From NCBI GenBank assembly GCA_010671905.1, contig JAAHII010000001.1, forward strand, positions 1,116,001 to 1,180,000: a stretch of DNA of 64,000 nucleotides, in the 5' to 3' direction. A program made the position numbers and the translations under genes. Source of the stretch: Leptolyngbya sp. SIOISBB (GTDB lineage: Bacteria; Cyanobacteriota; Cyanobacteriia; Phormidesmidales; Phormidesmidaceae). The notes below the pieces were generated by a model. It worked only from the letters and a program-made list of their open reading frames with translations, did no database searches and had not been told where the DNA came from. Below, in pieces: positions 34,370-45,300 of this stretch (the stretch's first letter is position 1; the number at the start of each line of letters is the position of its first letter).

Positions 34370-35593
34370 TTACGCAGATAGGATTTTGAGGCAGTCTTGG
34401 GCGATCGCGAGTTCTTCCTGAGTGTGAATGATCCAGATTCTGACTGGGGAATCGGCGGCAGCAATGTCTTGATCGGTCTGATGGCGCTGCAATTTGTCAG
34501 GGTTCAGTTTGAGGTTCAATAAGGGCCAGTCTTGGCAGGCCGCTTGCCAAATATCGACGCTGTTTTCGCCAATGCCTGCGGTAAATACCAAGGCATCCAG
34601 TCGGCTCAGGCTGCCCAACATGGCCCCTAAATGCCGCCGCAAATTATGGATAAACATGTCAAAGGCTAGTTGAGCACGATTCTCTTGCGGAGAGGCTTCG
34701 CCAACGCTGCCCTGTTTGGCCAGTTCCAGCACTTGACGCATATCGTTAGAATTGCCCGAAATCCCTTTGAGCCCTGACTGCTTGTTCAGCAAGACATCAA
34801 GCTGGTCGGCAGAAAGGTGATCATGGCGCATTAAATAGATCAGCACCCCCGGATCAAGGGAGCCTGAACGACTCCCCATCATCAGGCCATCTAACGGGGT
34901 AAAGCCCATCGTCGTATCAACACTGATGCCATCCCGCACGGCGGATAGTGAACAGCCGTTACCCAAATGGCAGGTAATCAACTGCAAATCCTTTAAATCG
35001 CGCCCCATGAGTTCAGCGGCTCGGTGCGCCACATAGCGGTGACTCGTACCATGAAAGCCGTAACGCTGAATTCCCTGTTCCACCCAATCATAAGGCCCTG
35101 GTAAGGTGCTGGCAGCAGCAGGCATCTGGGCGTGAAAGGCCGTGTCAAACACTGCTACCTGAGGGATCTCTCCCAAAATAGCTTCCAACGCTTCAATGCC
35201 TTGCAGGTTAGCCGGGTTATGGGAGGGCGCCAAGGGAAAGAGTTGCTCAATCGCTGTTTTCACAGCGGCTGTAACGCGGATGCTGGCTTTATATTCGCGC
35301 CCACCATGCACCACCCGATGGCCGACCGCTTGAATCTCACTGAGGCTGGTCAATATCTGCACCGGGCTGTCTACGAGCGTCTGCAGCATCCAGCGCAGCC
35401 CCTGGATTTTCTCCTGCGTTTCGAGCTGGTCACGATGTTCTCGACCATCCGCAGCTTCAGCCTTGAGTTCCACCGCCCCGGCGGTATGCGTCCAGTCGAG
35501 TTGCGCCCGCCACAGCGCCTCTTGGCCCTGCTCAAAGTCGAAAAGGGCAGCTTTGTGACTGCTAGAACCGGCATTGAGAACGAGGATTTTCAT
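34370..35593 (-). CDS. ackA: Acetate kinase
   Basis: This 407-residue cytoplasmic enzyme interconverts acetyl phosphate plus ADP with acetate plus ATP. Motifs are KILVLNAGSSSHKAALF (N-terminal phosphate loop), VAVFDTAFHAQMP, GFHGTSHRYVA, CHLGNGCSLSAVRDG and FTAGIGENS. Phosphotransacetylase is not adjacent. Repeat-rich DNA lies directly upstream (35606-35790). In cyanobacteria the enzyme serves fermentative or overflow metabolism. The sequence looks complete. Confidence 0.95.
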   Translation of the reverse strand: MKILVLNAGSSSHKAALFDFEQGQEALWRAQLDWTHTAGAVELKAEAADGREHRDQLETQEKIQGLRWMLQTLVDSPVQILTSLSEIQAVGHRVVHGGREYKASIRVTAAVKTAIEQLFPLAPSHNPANLQGIEALEAILGEIPQVAVFDTAFHAQMPAAASTLPGPYDWVEQGIQRYGFHGTSHRYVAHRAAELMGRDLKDLQLITCHLGNGCSLSAVRDGISVDTTMGFTPLDGLMMGSRSGSLDPGVLIYLMRHDHLSADQLDVLLNKQSGLKGISGNSNDMRQVLELAKQGSVGEASPQENRAQLAFDMFIHNLRRHLGAMLGSLSRLDALVFTAGIGENSVDIWQAACQDWPLLNLKLNPDKLQRHQTDQDIAAADSPVRIWIIHTQEELAIAQDCLKILSA

Positions 35594-35605
35594 GGAAGGA
35601 AATTA

Positions 35606-35790
35606 GGAGTTCGGAGTATGCAAGGGAATTCGGAGTGCGGAATTCGGAGTGCGGAAAAGTTAAGACGGAAGGTAAGGGAGCTTACGGAGTCGGGATCTTC
35701 CTAAATTCGGAATGTGGAGTGCGTAAAAGTAAGAGAAAACGAAGGCAATTGCTAAAGGACCGTTTTTTGAATGCGGAATGCGGAAACTTA
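35606..35790. repeat. Heptamer-type repeats upstream of ackA
   Basis: AATTCGGAGTGCGG appears twice in tandem (about 35627-35654), with looser copies such as GGAGTTCGGAGTATG, AATTCGGAATGTGGAGTGCG and GAATGCGGAATGCGG over 185 bp. The reverse-complement form (ATTCCGC/ATTCCGA) also flanks the other side of the next gene at about 36285-36315 and occurs at 8.5 and 42.3 kb. Confidence 0.7.
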
Positions 35791-35796
35791 AAGATT

Positions 35797-36207
35797 TTAG
35801 TGTTTTCTCAAGCTTTGAGGTTCCTTTGCAGGATTCTGCTTTACTTTGCGAGTAATTGTGACCAATATTTTGATGATTTCGTCAATCTCCTGAATTAATT
35901 CAGCTAACTTTTGCTTGGACAAAACATCTGAGGCAATTAACAGCTTGAGCCAGTATTCGGTTTCTCTTGCCTCCTTCAGCGCAATCTCCAATTTATGTAG
36001 GAAGTCCTTTCGCGATTGTCCAGATTGAGCTTCTGCTGTATTAGCGCCAATACTGGTACCTGATCTCAAAAGCTGATTGGCTAAAACCCTCGGTACTCCT
36101 GGCTTCTCACTAAGGTGGGTACAGAGTTTAACAATTCGAACCGCAAACTGAAACGTTCTATCGCTGATCGGAACCGTCACACCGTGATTTCCTTGTTGAA
36201 TTGACAC
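35797..36207 (-). CDS. Four-helix-bundle protein (S23/IVP-like)
   Basis: This 136-residue helical protein belongs to the family first seen in ribosomal intervening sequences. Typical segments are FQFAVRIVKLCTHLSEKPGV, LANQLLRSGTSIGANTAEAQ, and SRKDFLHKLEIALKEARETE-YWLKLLIAS. Its role is unknown; relatives occur in intervening sequences, retroelements (Avd-like) and alone in genomes. It starts with GTG and is flanked on both sides by ATTCCGC-type heptamer repeats, which suggests it moves together with them. Confidence 0.82.
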   Translation of the reverse strand: MSIQQGNHGVTVPISDRTFQFAVRIVKLCTHLSEKPGVPRVLANQLLRSGTSIGANTAEAQSGQSRKDFLHKLEIALKEARETEYWLKLLIASDVLSKQKLAELIQEIDEIIKILVTITRKVKQNPAKEPQSLRKH

Positions 36208-36316
36208 CTCATCCCGTACCCGCTTGTGAATTCACTTGTTTTCTACATCCTGTACTCCAAATTGATTAGCTGAAGTAAATTCTTTCCGAATTCTAAATTA
36301 CGCATTCCGAATTCAC

Positions 36317-36955
36317 CTAAGTGCCAGGGCGAGCGTCAAGGCCGGGGGGAAGGTGGGAGCGATCGCCGTGTTTGACCAACAGCGGGCCATGAACGTCAAA
36401 CCGGATGATGCTGAGTGAGGCAACGGGAAAGGTAATGCGATCGCGGTAGCGCCCGAGGTCGATGCCCAACAGGCTACACAACACAATCCGGAGAGTTGAT
36501 TTGTGGGAAACCACCAACACGTTACCGTCGGTGTGTTTTTCTTCGATTTCGCTCATGACTAAGGCCGCTCGGCTCGATACCTGAACGGCTGTTTCGCCCC
36601 CCGTGGGCGGGTTCCACGCGGGTTCTGTCAGCCACCGAACATAATCCTCCGGAAACTGCTCTTTCACCTGATCTTTGGTTTGGTTTTCCCACTCACCAAA
36701 AAACACTTCCTTGAGCCCGTCCCGCAGCTGCATTTCCAGACCGGTGGCCTTGGCGAACGGGGTGGCGGTAGCCACAGTGCGCTGCATTGGGCTGACATAC
36801 ATTGCCTGCCAAGCCATTGAGGCATACTTATCGGCAAAGTGATGGGCCATCTCTAATCCCGCGTCCGTGAGCTCGGGATTGAGTTCTCCACAAAAAACGT
36901 CGTCCTGACTGGCTGCGGTCTCGCCATGTCGGAGCAGATAAACACACAAGCCCAT
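36317..36955 (-). CDS. Histidine phosphatase (phosphoglycerate mutase-like)
   Basis: This protein of about 212 residues is in the histidine phosphatase superfamily. The catalytic RHG box is in VYLLRHGETAAS, the second arginine in YVSPMQRTVATA, the acidic general acid in LKEVFFGEWENQ, and the second catalytic His in LVVSHKSTLRIVLCSLLG. ATG 36955 puts the RHG box at the normal position; an upstream extension is not typical. The substrate is unknown: related proteins include cobalamin-pathway, fructose bisphosphatase-like and sugar-phosphate enzymes. It lies next to Pgm but is about 470 bp away. Confidence 0.87.
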   Translation of the reverse strand: MGLCVYLLRHGETAASQDDVFCGELNPELTDAGLEMAHHFADKYASMAWQAMYVSPMQRTVATATPFAKATGLEMQLRDGLKEVFFGEWENQTKDQVKEQFPEDYVRWLTEPAWNPPTGGETAVQVSSRAALVMSEIEEKHTDGNVLVVSHKSTLRIVLCSLLGIDLGRYRDRITFPVASLSIIRFDVHGPLLVKHGDRSHLPPGLDARPGT

Positions 36956-37107
36956 ATCGATGAATCTCCAGAAGATTAGCGATCGCGTGGCCAAAGGATG
37001 GCGTTATTGAAACGTGGTCTTGCTCACATAAACCTCATCCAGATCCAGAAGTGGAGTTTTGACATCTGGTATAACCTCACCGCCTGCGGCACCTCTCCTG
37101 CTCAAGG

Positions 37108-37309
37108 CTACGGCTTATACATAAGTCATTCCTTAGAACGCGCCTGAGCTTGGATCCCCCTTAATCCCCATTAAAAAGGGGGAAATCCCAGTTTGAATCG
37201 GGTAGAGCCCCCTTCTTCTAGCGCAGCCATGCCCGCAGGGCTTTAGGGGGCAGCGACAGCGGGGGATCTGCCATTTGCGCTGAGCTCTAGAGATGTGTAT
37301 AAGCGGCAG
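37108..37309. mobile_element. MITE-like element, copy B, inserted in another repeat
   Basis: The left end is identical over 19 bases to copy A (CTACGGCTTATACATAAGT), and the right end AGATGTGTATAAGCGGCAG differs from A by one base. The inner GACAGCGGGGGATCTGCC is shared too. At 202 bp it is shorter than A (346 bp). It splits a CTCTCCT...AGGAGAG palindrome (37092-37335), as expected for insertion into a hairpin loop at a TA. The rest of the 467-bp spacer holds no gene. Confidence 0.62.
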
Positions 37310-37422
37310 CCTTCTCAAGGAGAGGTTGGGAGAGTTTTTTTCAAACAAGCACAACTCCAGTTTTCAACTTGGACATGGTTTAACAAGAAGGAGTCCCTGG
37401 TGGCATCCCTTCTTGCTAGCCA

Positions 37423-39407
<1,985 letters not shown>

Positions 39408-39905
39408 ATGAGGGGGCGATCGCGTTGGGGCATTGGTGTTGGGATGACGATCGCGCTCTTCATCCCGTTAACAGCCTGCCAACTGACGACGAAAAATCCG
39501 GCGACTCCCAATGCGGAAAGGATTACAGAAACGGAGCCGCCGCCCTTAATTGCCGCAACGCTTGAGGGGGATGAGGTAACGGTGCGATCGCTGCTCGATG
39601 CAGGCACTGACCCAAACCTGATCTATCACACCAACACCGCCCTAACCTACGCTGCCCGTGATGGCCATACCGACATCGCCCGCGTGCTCATCACTACCGG
39701 AGCCGATGTGAATTGGATTGATGGCGAAGGCGTGACTCCCCTCATCCTGGCCGCTTTCAAAGGCCATGTTGAACTCGCAGCCTTGTTGCTGAACCATGGA
39801 GCCGATACCACGGTTGTTGATCAGTGGAGCCAAACAGCGCTGGACTATGCCCTGCGCCGGGGAGAGGATGACGCGATCGCTCAGCTTATTCAAGCTTCCC
39901 AATAG
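39408..39905 (+). CDS. Ankyrin-repeat lipoprotein
   Basis: This 165-residue protein has a lipoprotein signal (WGIGVGMTIALFIPLTAC, with Cys at about residue 24) followed by three or four ankyrin repeats: LIAATLEGDEVTVRSLLDAG, ALTYAARDGHTDIARVLITT, PLILAAFKGHVELAALLLNH, and a last TALDYALRRGEDDAIAQLIQ. The repeats serve protein binding; the partner is unknown. The cell envelope is the likely location. It is a single gene; the small size is normal for bacterial ankyrin proteins. Confidence 0.9.
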   Translation: MRGRSRWGIGVGMTIALFIPLTACQLTTKNPATPNAERITETEPPPLIAATLEGDEVTVRSLLDAGTDPNLIYHTNTALTYAARDGHTDIARVLITTGADVNWIDGEGVTPLILAAFKGHVELAALLLNHGADTTVVDQWSQTALDYALRRGEDDAIAQLIQASQ

Positions 39906-40346
39906 CTCGGCTTCTGACGGTGGCAACGCTGAGATAGTTACTCAGTAAGGTTTTCATACCTGTACGCTACATTCTGAACTCTGTTGTCCCAGCCCCTCCA
40001 AGTATTTCCGTGAGTTGGAATACCAGCCAGAAACCGCTCTCTGGGCAATGAGGCTGAGAAATTTCGACCGTTGCGGGAGAAAAATGGAGCAAAGATCGTC
40101 AGACTCTACTGTCGACCGAGGCCAACTCTAGTGAGTTGGTTGCTCAAGCACGAGAGTTTTTAGGAAAACGGTTGCATCTGTCCCCACAGCTGAAGTTCAC
40201 CGAGCTATCAATCAGCCGGGAGAGTGTGTTGTCGCCACTTAGCTCAATCATTTGAGTTTGCAATCAGTTACGCCCCCAACTGATTGCGATCGCGGTGCGC
40301 CATTAGGCTGTGGCCCCAACGCCATTCATTAAACAACCGAAAACCG
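39906..40346. other. Spacer with a possible gene remnant
   Basis: This 441-bp gap is upstream of the cellulase gene. Between about 40066 and 40255 a plus-strand frame stays open for some 60 codons (SKDRQTLLSTEANSSELVAQ and onward) but has no start and two stops just before it. It may be the end of a decayed gene; I do not recognise it. Confidence 0.3.
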
Positions 40347-41984
40347 ATGAAACGACCTCACACGATTTCCTTTCGTGCACTTCGTCATGGGCTTTATTTT
40401 TGTCTGAGCCTATGCCTGGTGCTAATCCTCAATTTTGTCACGCTGCCTCATCTCCCAACTCAAGCTGCGGAGGGCGCTACTGCACTGCCACCACTCTCAA
40501 CGCAGGGGGCACGCATTATCGATCGCCAAGGCCAGACTGTTTTGCTGCGGGGGGTTAACTGGTTTGGCATGGAGACCGAAACCCATACGCCCCATGGCCT
40601 CTGGGCGCGGGGTTACAAAGAGATGCTGCAGCAGATTAAGGGGTTAGGTTACAACACGATTCGCCTTCCCTTTTCGGTACAGTCGCTCCGCTCTCAAAAT
40701 ATCTCTGGGGTTAACTTCGGCATTGGCAGCAACAGTGACTTGCAAGGCAAAACGCCATTGCAAGTGATGGATCTCGTGGTTCAAGAAGCCGCCCGCCAGG
40801 GATTATGGATTCTCTTGGATAGTCATCGACTCAATGACAGCAGCATTCCGGAACTTTGGTATGGGGATGGCTTTACCGAAGCCGACTGGATTGGTACCTG
40901 GGAGTTACTGGCCCAGCGCTATCGCAATCAGGGCAATGTGATCGGGGCCGACCTCAAGAATGAACCCCATGGTCGGGCCAGTTGGGGCACCGGCGATCGC
41001 GCTACTGACTGGCGACTAGCTGCCGAGCGGGCCGGGAATGCCATTCTGGCCATCAACCCCGGTTGGTTGATTGTCGTTGAAGGGGTGCAGAACAACGTGC
41101 CCGGTCAACAGCTCAGTCATTGGTGGGGCGGCAATTTAGAAGGCGTGAGAGACTATCCCGTTCGCTTGTCTCAGCCGAGTCAGTTGGTCTACTCGCCCCA
41201 CGAGTATGGCCCCGGCGTTTATAACCAGCCCTGGTTTAATGAACCAGGATTTCCGCAAAATCTGTTGTCCCGCTGGCAAATCGGCTTCCAATATATTGCC
41301 GATGCAGGAATTGCCCCGATCTTGATTGGCGAATTTGGCGGGCGACAGGTTGATAGCAGCTCGAAAGAAGGGAGCTGGCAACGGCAACTCGTCGATTTCA
41401 TTGACCAGAAAGATCTCAGCTTTACCTACTGGAGTTGGAATCCCAATAGTGGCGATACGGGCGGCATTCTGCAAGATGATTGGCGCTCCATTCATCAACC
41501 AAAGCAAGCCTTACTCAACACTACGCTGACATCTAATGCGGTTGCGTTTTATCCTACTCCGGGTTCTATTCCTGCCCCAGAACCCACGCCGACGCCGACA
41601 CCTACTCCAGAGCCGAGCCCCACTCCCACTCCAGAATCGACTCCAACACCGGAACCAACACCGACGCCCACTCCAGAACCGAGCCCCACTCCCACTCCGG
41701 AGCCGACTCCGCCCCCCAATGGGCAGTCACAGTTACAATCGACGGTCAATCTCCAATCCGACTGGCAACAGGGGTTTTGCCTCAACTTTCGCGTCACCAA
41801 TGCGGGAGCCGCCCCCACCCAGAACTGGCAACTACGCTTTCAAATGAATCAAGCGACGATCCGCAACAGTTGGAACGGTGACTACCAGCGCCAGGGCACG
41901 CAGTACACTGTGACCCCACCCGATTGGGGCAGGGTGATTCAACCGGGACAGACGGTCGACATGATGGGATTTTTGTGCCACTAA
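40347..41984 (+). CDS. Secreted GH5 endoglucanase with C-terminal CBM2
   Basis: This extracellular cellulase-type glycoside hydrolase has a signal peptide at residues about 1-43, with hydrophobic core [16 protein letters not shown]. The GH5 barrel (about 50-395) has the acid/base glutamate in [13 protein letters not shown] and the nucleophile in [33 protein letters not shown] is typical of the bacterial endoglucanase E1 subgroup. A Pro-Thr-Glu linker of about 60 residues (PTPTPTPEP repeats) follows, then a family 2 carbohydrate-binding module (about 455-545) with Trp residues for cellulose contact and flanking cysteines (GFCLNFRV...GFLCH). The ATG 40347 is preferred over an upstream start. 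It could remodel the organism's own cellulose or degrade external glucan. Confidence 0.92.
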   Translation: MKRPHTISFRALRHGLYFCLSLCLVLILNFVTLPHLPTQAAEGATALPPLSTQGARIIDRQGQTVLLRGVNWFGMETETHTPHGLWARGYKEMLQQIKGLGYNTIRLPFSVQSLRSQNISGVNFGIGSNSDLQGKTPLQVMDLVVQEAARQGLWILLDSHRLNDSSIPELWYGDGFTEADWIGTWELLAQRYRNQGNVIGADLKNEPHGRASWGTGDRATDWRLAAERAGNAILAINPGWLIVVEGVQNNVPGQQLSHWWGGNLEGVRDYPVRLSQPSQLVYSPHEYGPGVYNQPWFNEPGFPQNLLSRWQIGFQYIADAGIAPILIGEFGGRQVDSSSKEGSWQRQLVDFIDQKDLSFTYWSWNPNSGDTGGILQDDWRSIHQPKQALLNTTLTSNAVAFYPTPGSIPAPEPTPTPTPTPEPSPTPTPESTPTPEPTPTPTPEPSPTPTPEPTPPPNGQSQLQSTVNLQSDWQQGFCLNFRVTNAGAAPTQNWQLRFQMNQATIRNSWNGDYQRQGTQYTVTPPDWGRVIQPGQTVDMMGFLCH

Positions 41985-42275
41985 ATCGGGTGCCGATTAC
42001 TTACCCGAACAAGTGAGCGCTCAACCCCTGTAATGCTGGGAAATCAGGCTGATCAGTGCTGATTAAAACATCTCACTGATCGGCCCGTTCGCCACCGAAG
42101 GCTCGCATCTTGATGCTGCAGGGAATGGCCTTTCGGAACAGCGATCGCAATCAGAACCGCAGGCGATGAGGCAAAGAACTGTGGCATCATCAGGACTTTC
42201 GTTAAACTGATCTGACTTTGCAAGGATTTGCTCTTCACCCTGAGTACTCTGCATTCTGCGATATGGCAAGCTGCT

Positions 42276-42366
42276 GTTTGATCAGGTCATCCTGGATGGC
42301 TGACATAAAGATCGAACGAGCATTCCGACCTCCGCATTCCGCATTCCGCATTCCGCATTCTGTTAT
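42276..42366. repeat. Dispersed repeat D, copy 2, with expanded heptamer
   Basis: GTTTGATCAGGTCATCC, GGATGGCTGA and CATTCCGACCTCCGCATT repeat the order seen at 8470-8553. The heptamer CCGCATT then occurs exactly four times (42332-42359). The 383-bp gap after the cellulase gene holds this and no gene. Confidence 0.65.
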
Positions 42367-42367
42367 A

Positions 42368-45300
42368 TCAGGCATCTAAGACCATCTGAGTCAGGTTAAG
42401 TAAGACTTCATAGTCAAAATCGTGGACTTTTTCTTCGAGCAGTTGAGCGATCGCGTTATGTTCGGGTGAGAGGTCGGCGATGAGGGCAAGCATTCTCTCT
42501 TGGCTCAGGTGCGTAATGGCCGTCTGGAACTGTTGCAGCCAATCTAAGGGCAGCACTTGCAACGACTCGTCAGTGAGGCGTAGGGGGGGCGCCGCCGCGA
42601 TCGCCTTAGCCTTCACAAGGTCAGGGGCATAGAGATAGCGAACGCCCAAGTGTCGAGCAATGCTTTGGGTAACGATCGTTTCTTGAATGGGTTTACAAAT
42701 GTAGTCATCAAAGCCGATCGCGACAAACTCTGGCTGATCGGTTTCAAAAATCCCCGCCGTTAGGCAAATGATTTTAGTGGGACGGGTCGTCGTCTGAGTG
42801 GCTTGTTCCAGCCGACGAATGGCTTGAGTAGCTTCGTAACCGTTCATCTCAGGCATGCGAATATCCATAAAGATGAGGTTAGGGTGCCAAGCTTGCCAGC
42901 GCTCGATCGCCGCCTGACCATTAACAGCAGTTTGCACCACAAACCCCAGATCTGTGAGCAGGTTTTGTAACAAGACGCGATTGGCCCAGTCATCTTCGAC
43001 CACCAGGATGCGGTAAGTCGGTTGGTCTGGGGCCAGGGCGATCGCGCGCAGCAACTTATCGGTCAATTCGACCGCCTCAGCCGTCATCACTTGCACCGGA
43101 ATCTCAAACGCAAACGTCGAGCCCACATTGGGCTCACTAGTGACCTCAAAATCCCCCCCCAACAAGTCCACAAATTGTCGACTGATGGGTAAGCCCAGCC
43201 CCGTCCCTTCTTGCGATTGGCGCCCGCTCCTGGTCTGCACAAAGGGTTCAAACAGCAGATCCAGTTCCTCCGCAGCAATCCCCATGCCGCTATCTTCAAC
43301 CTGAAAATTCAGAACTCTGATGGCGCCCCCAGTACTGTCGATAAATTTGAGGTCATGGTTGGTTAAGGGCTTGGGGCGGCTGAGTCCGACCCGCAGCACG
43401 ACATAACCAGTCTGGGTGAACTTGATGGCATTACTGAGTAAATTCAACAGCACCTGTCGGAGCTTGTGACCATCGGTGCGGATATAGCGCGGGAGTTGAG
43501 GGTGCAGGGTAATCGTAAACTGCAGGTTTTTGGCCTCGGCCTTAAGCCGTAGCATGTCGGTGAGGCTGATCAGCATTTGGTGGAGTTTAAAATTGGTGGC
43601 CGTTAAAGTCACTTGTCCGGCCTCAATTTTGGACATTTCTAAAATGTCGTTGATGAGATTGAGTAAATGCTCACCACTACGGTTGATGATCTTGAGTTCT
43701 TCTAAATGTTTGGTAGACAAGGCCGGGTCACGGCCCATGAGCTGACTAAAGCCCAAAATGGCATTGAGCGGCGTTCGCAACTCATGACTCATATTGGCGA
43801 AAAAGGTGCTTTTCGCTCGGTTTGCGGCTTCTGCGGCGTCTTTCGCCGCTAAATAATCAGCCGTGCGCTCAATCACACGAGCTTCAAGGTCTTCGTTGAT
43901 GCGACGCAGAGCCCTTTCCGCTGCTTTCAGGGAACTGATGTCACGAATGATGGTGGATAGATACTCAATTTCTCCCGTGTCGGACTTGTGGGCCAAAACG
44001 AGTTGCGAAACCGGAATCTCTTCGTCATTAGCATCTAATAGGGCCGTTTCGCCGACCCAAATGCCCTCTTTGATGGCCGTGGGGATGGCCTGATTGAGCA
44101 GGACCTCTAAAGCCCATTGGGGATGATACGTCGCCATGGAAAATTGAGTCGCATCGGCATTCAGAGGCAATCCACGTATTCGCCGGCCTTGCTGATTGTT
44201 CCAGATGATTTGGCCTTCGGGAGTCGCCATCCCGATATGGTCGGGTGAGGCTTCGAGAATCGTGAGGAGCCTGGCTTGTTCTTGCTCCAGTCGTTTGCGA
44301 TCGGTGATGTCTTCGGCCACCCCCGCAATTCTGATGATGTGGCCTTGGTCATCGGTGACGGGGAAAGCGCGATCGCGAATCCACCGGATGTCTCCATTGG
44401 GGCGAATGATGCGATATTCAAGTTCAGCTTCACCCGCGAGAATGGCTTTGGACGGCTCATTCGAGGCCCATCTAAAACAGTTTAAAAAGCGGTCTCGATC
44501 ATCCGGGAAAATCGTGGCCAATAAGTTGTCAGTCGTGACGGTGTCAGGGGATCGTCCCCACACCTGGGCATAAGCCGAGCTGACATAGAGAATTTCGTGA
44601 TCTGCCGTGGTCAGCCAAAAGACTTCCTGGATGTTTTCCGCAATTTGTCGAAACCGAGCTTCACTATCTCGTAGAGCTGCTTCGGCCTGTTTACGATCAG
44701 TAATGTCTTGAACGACTCCAATCAGGCGATCGCCAGTGCCCGCTTCGTTGGCCACCACCTTAGCTTGAACGGCCACCCAGCGGAGCTTACCATCCAAACG
44801 CTGGATCCGATATTCCTGAGTGTGGGCACCTTGTTCGGCAAACGATTGAGTTGAAAACGCGGACACCCGCTCTCGATCATCCGGATGCACCAAATTGAGA
44901 AAGGCCGCATAATCACCGGGAAACGCCCCCGGAGCATACCCGAAGATCGCTTCCGTTTGGGTTGACCAGAACTCGGTTTCCAGGTCAGATTCCCAAGTTC
45001 CCATCTGGGCGGCTTCGAGAGCCACCTGTAGCCGGAGTCGCTCAGCCTCAAGTTGCTGTTCGGCCCATTTGCGCTCAGTAATGTCTTCGTAGCACACCAA
45101 AACCCCAATCACATTTCCCTGAGCGTTGGTAAGAGGCACCCGGCTGGTCCGAATCCAGGTCAGCTCGCCGTAGCCGTTGATCAGGGTTTCTTCGTAATTC
45201 ACCCGAGCGAGGCCTGTTGACATGACCTCGACATCCGCTGTTCGATAGCGTTCAGCGCCCGCTGCCCAGGGGAGCTCGGCATCAGTTTTACCTAAAATTT

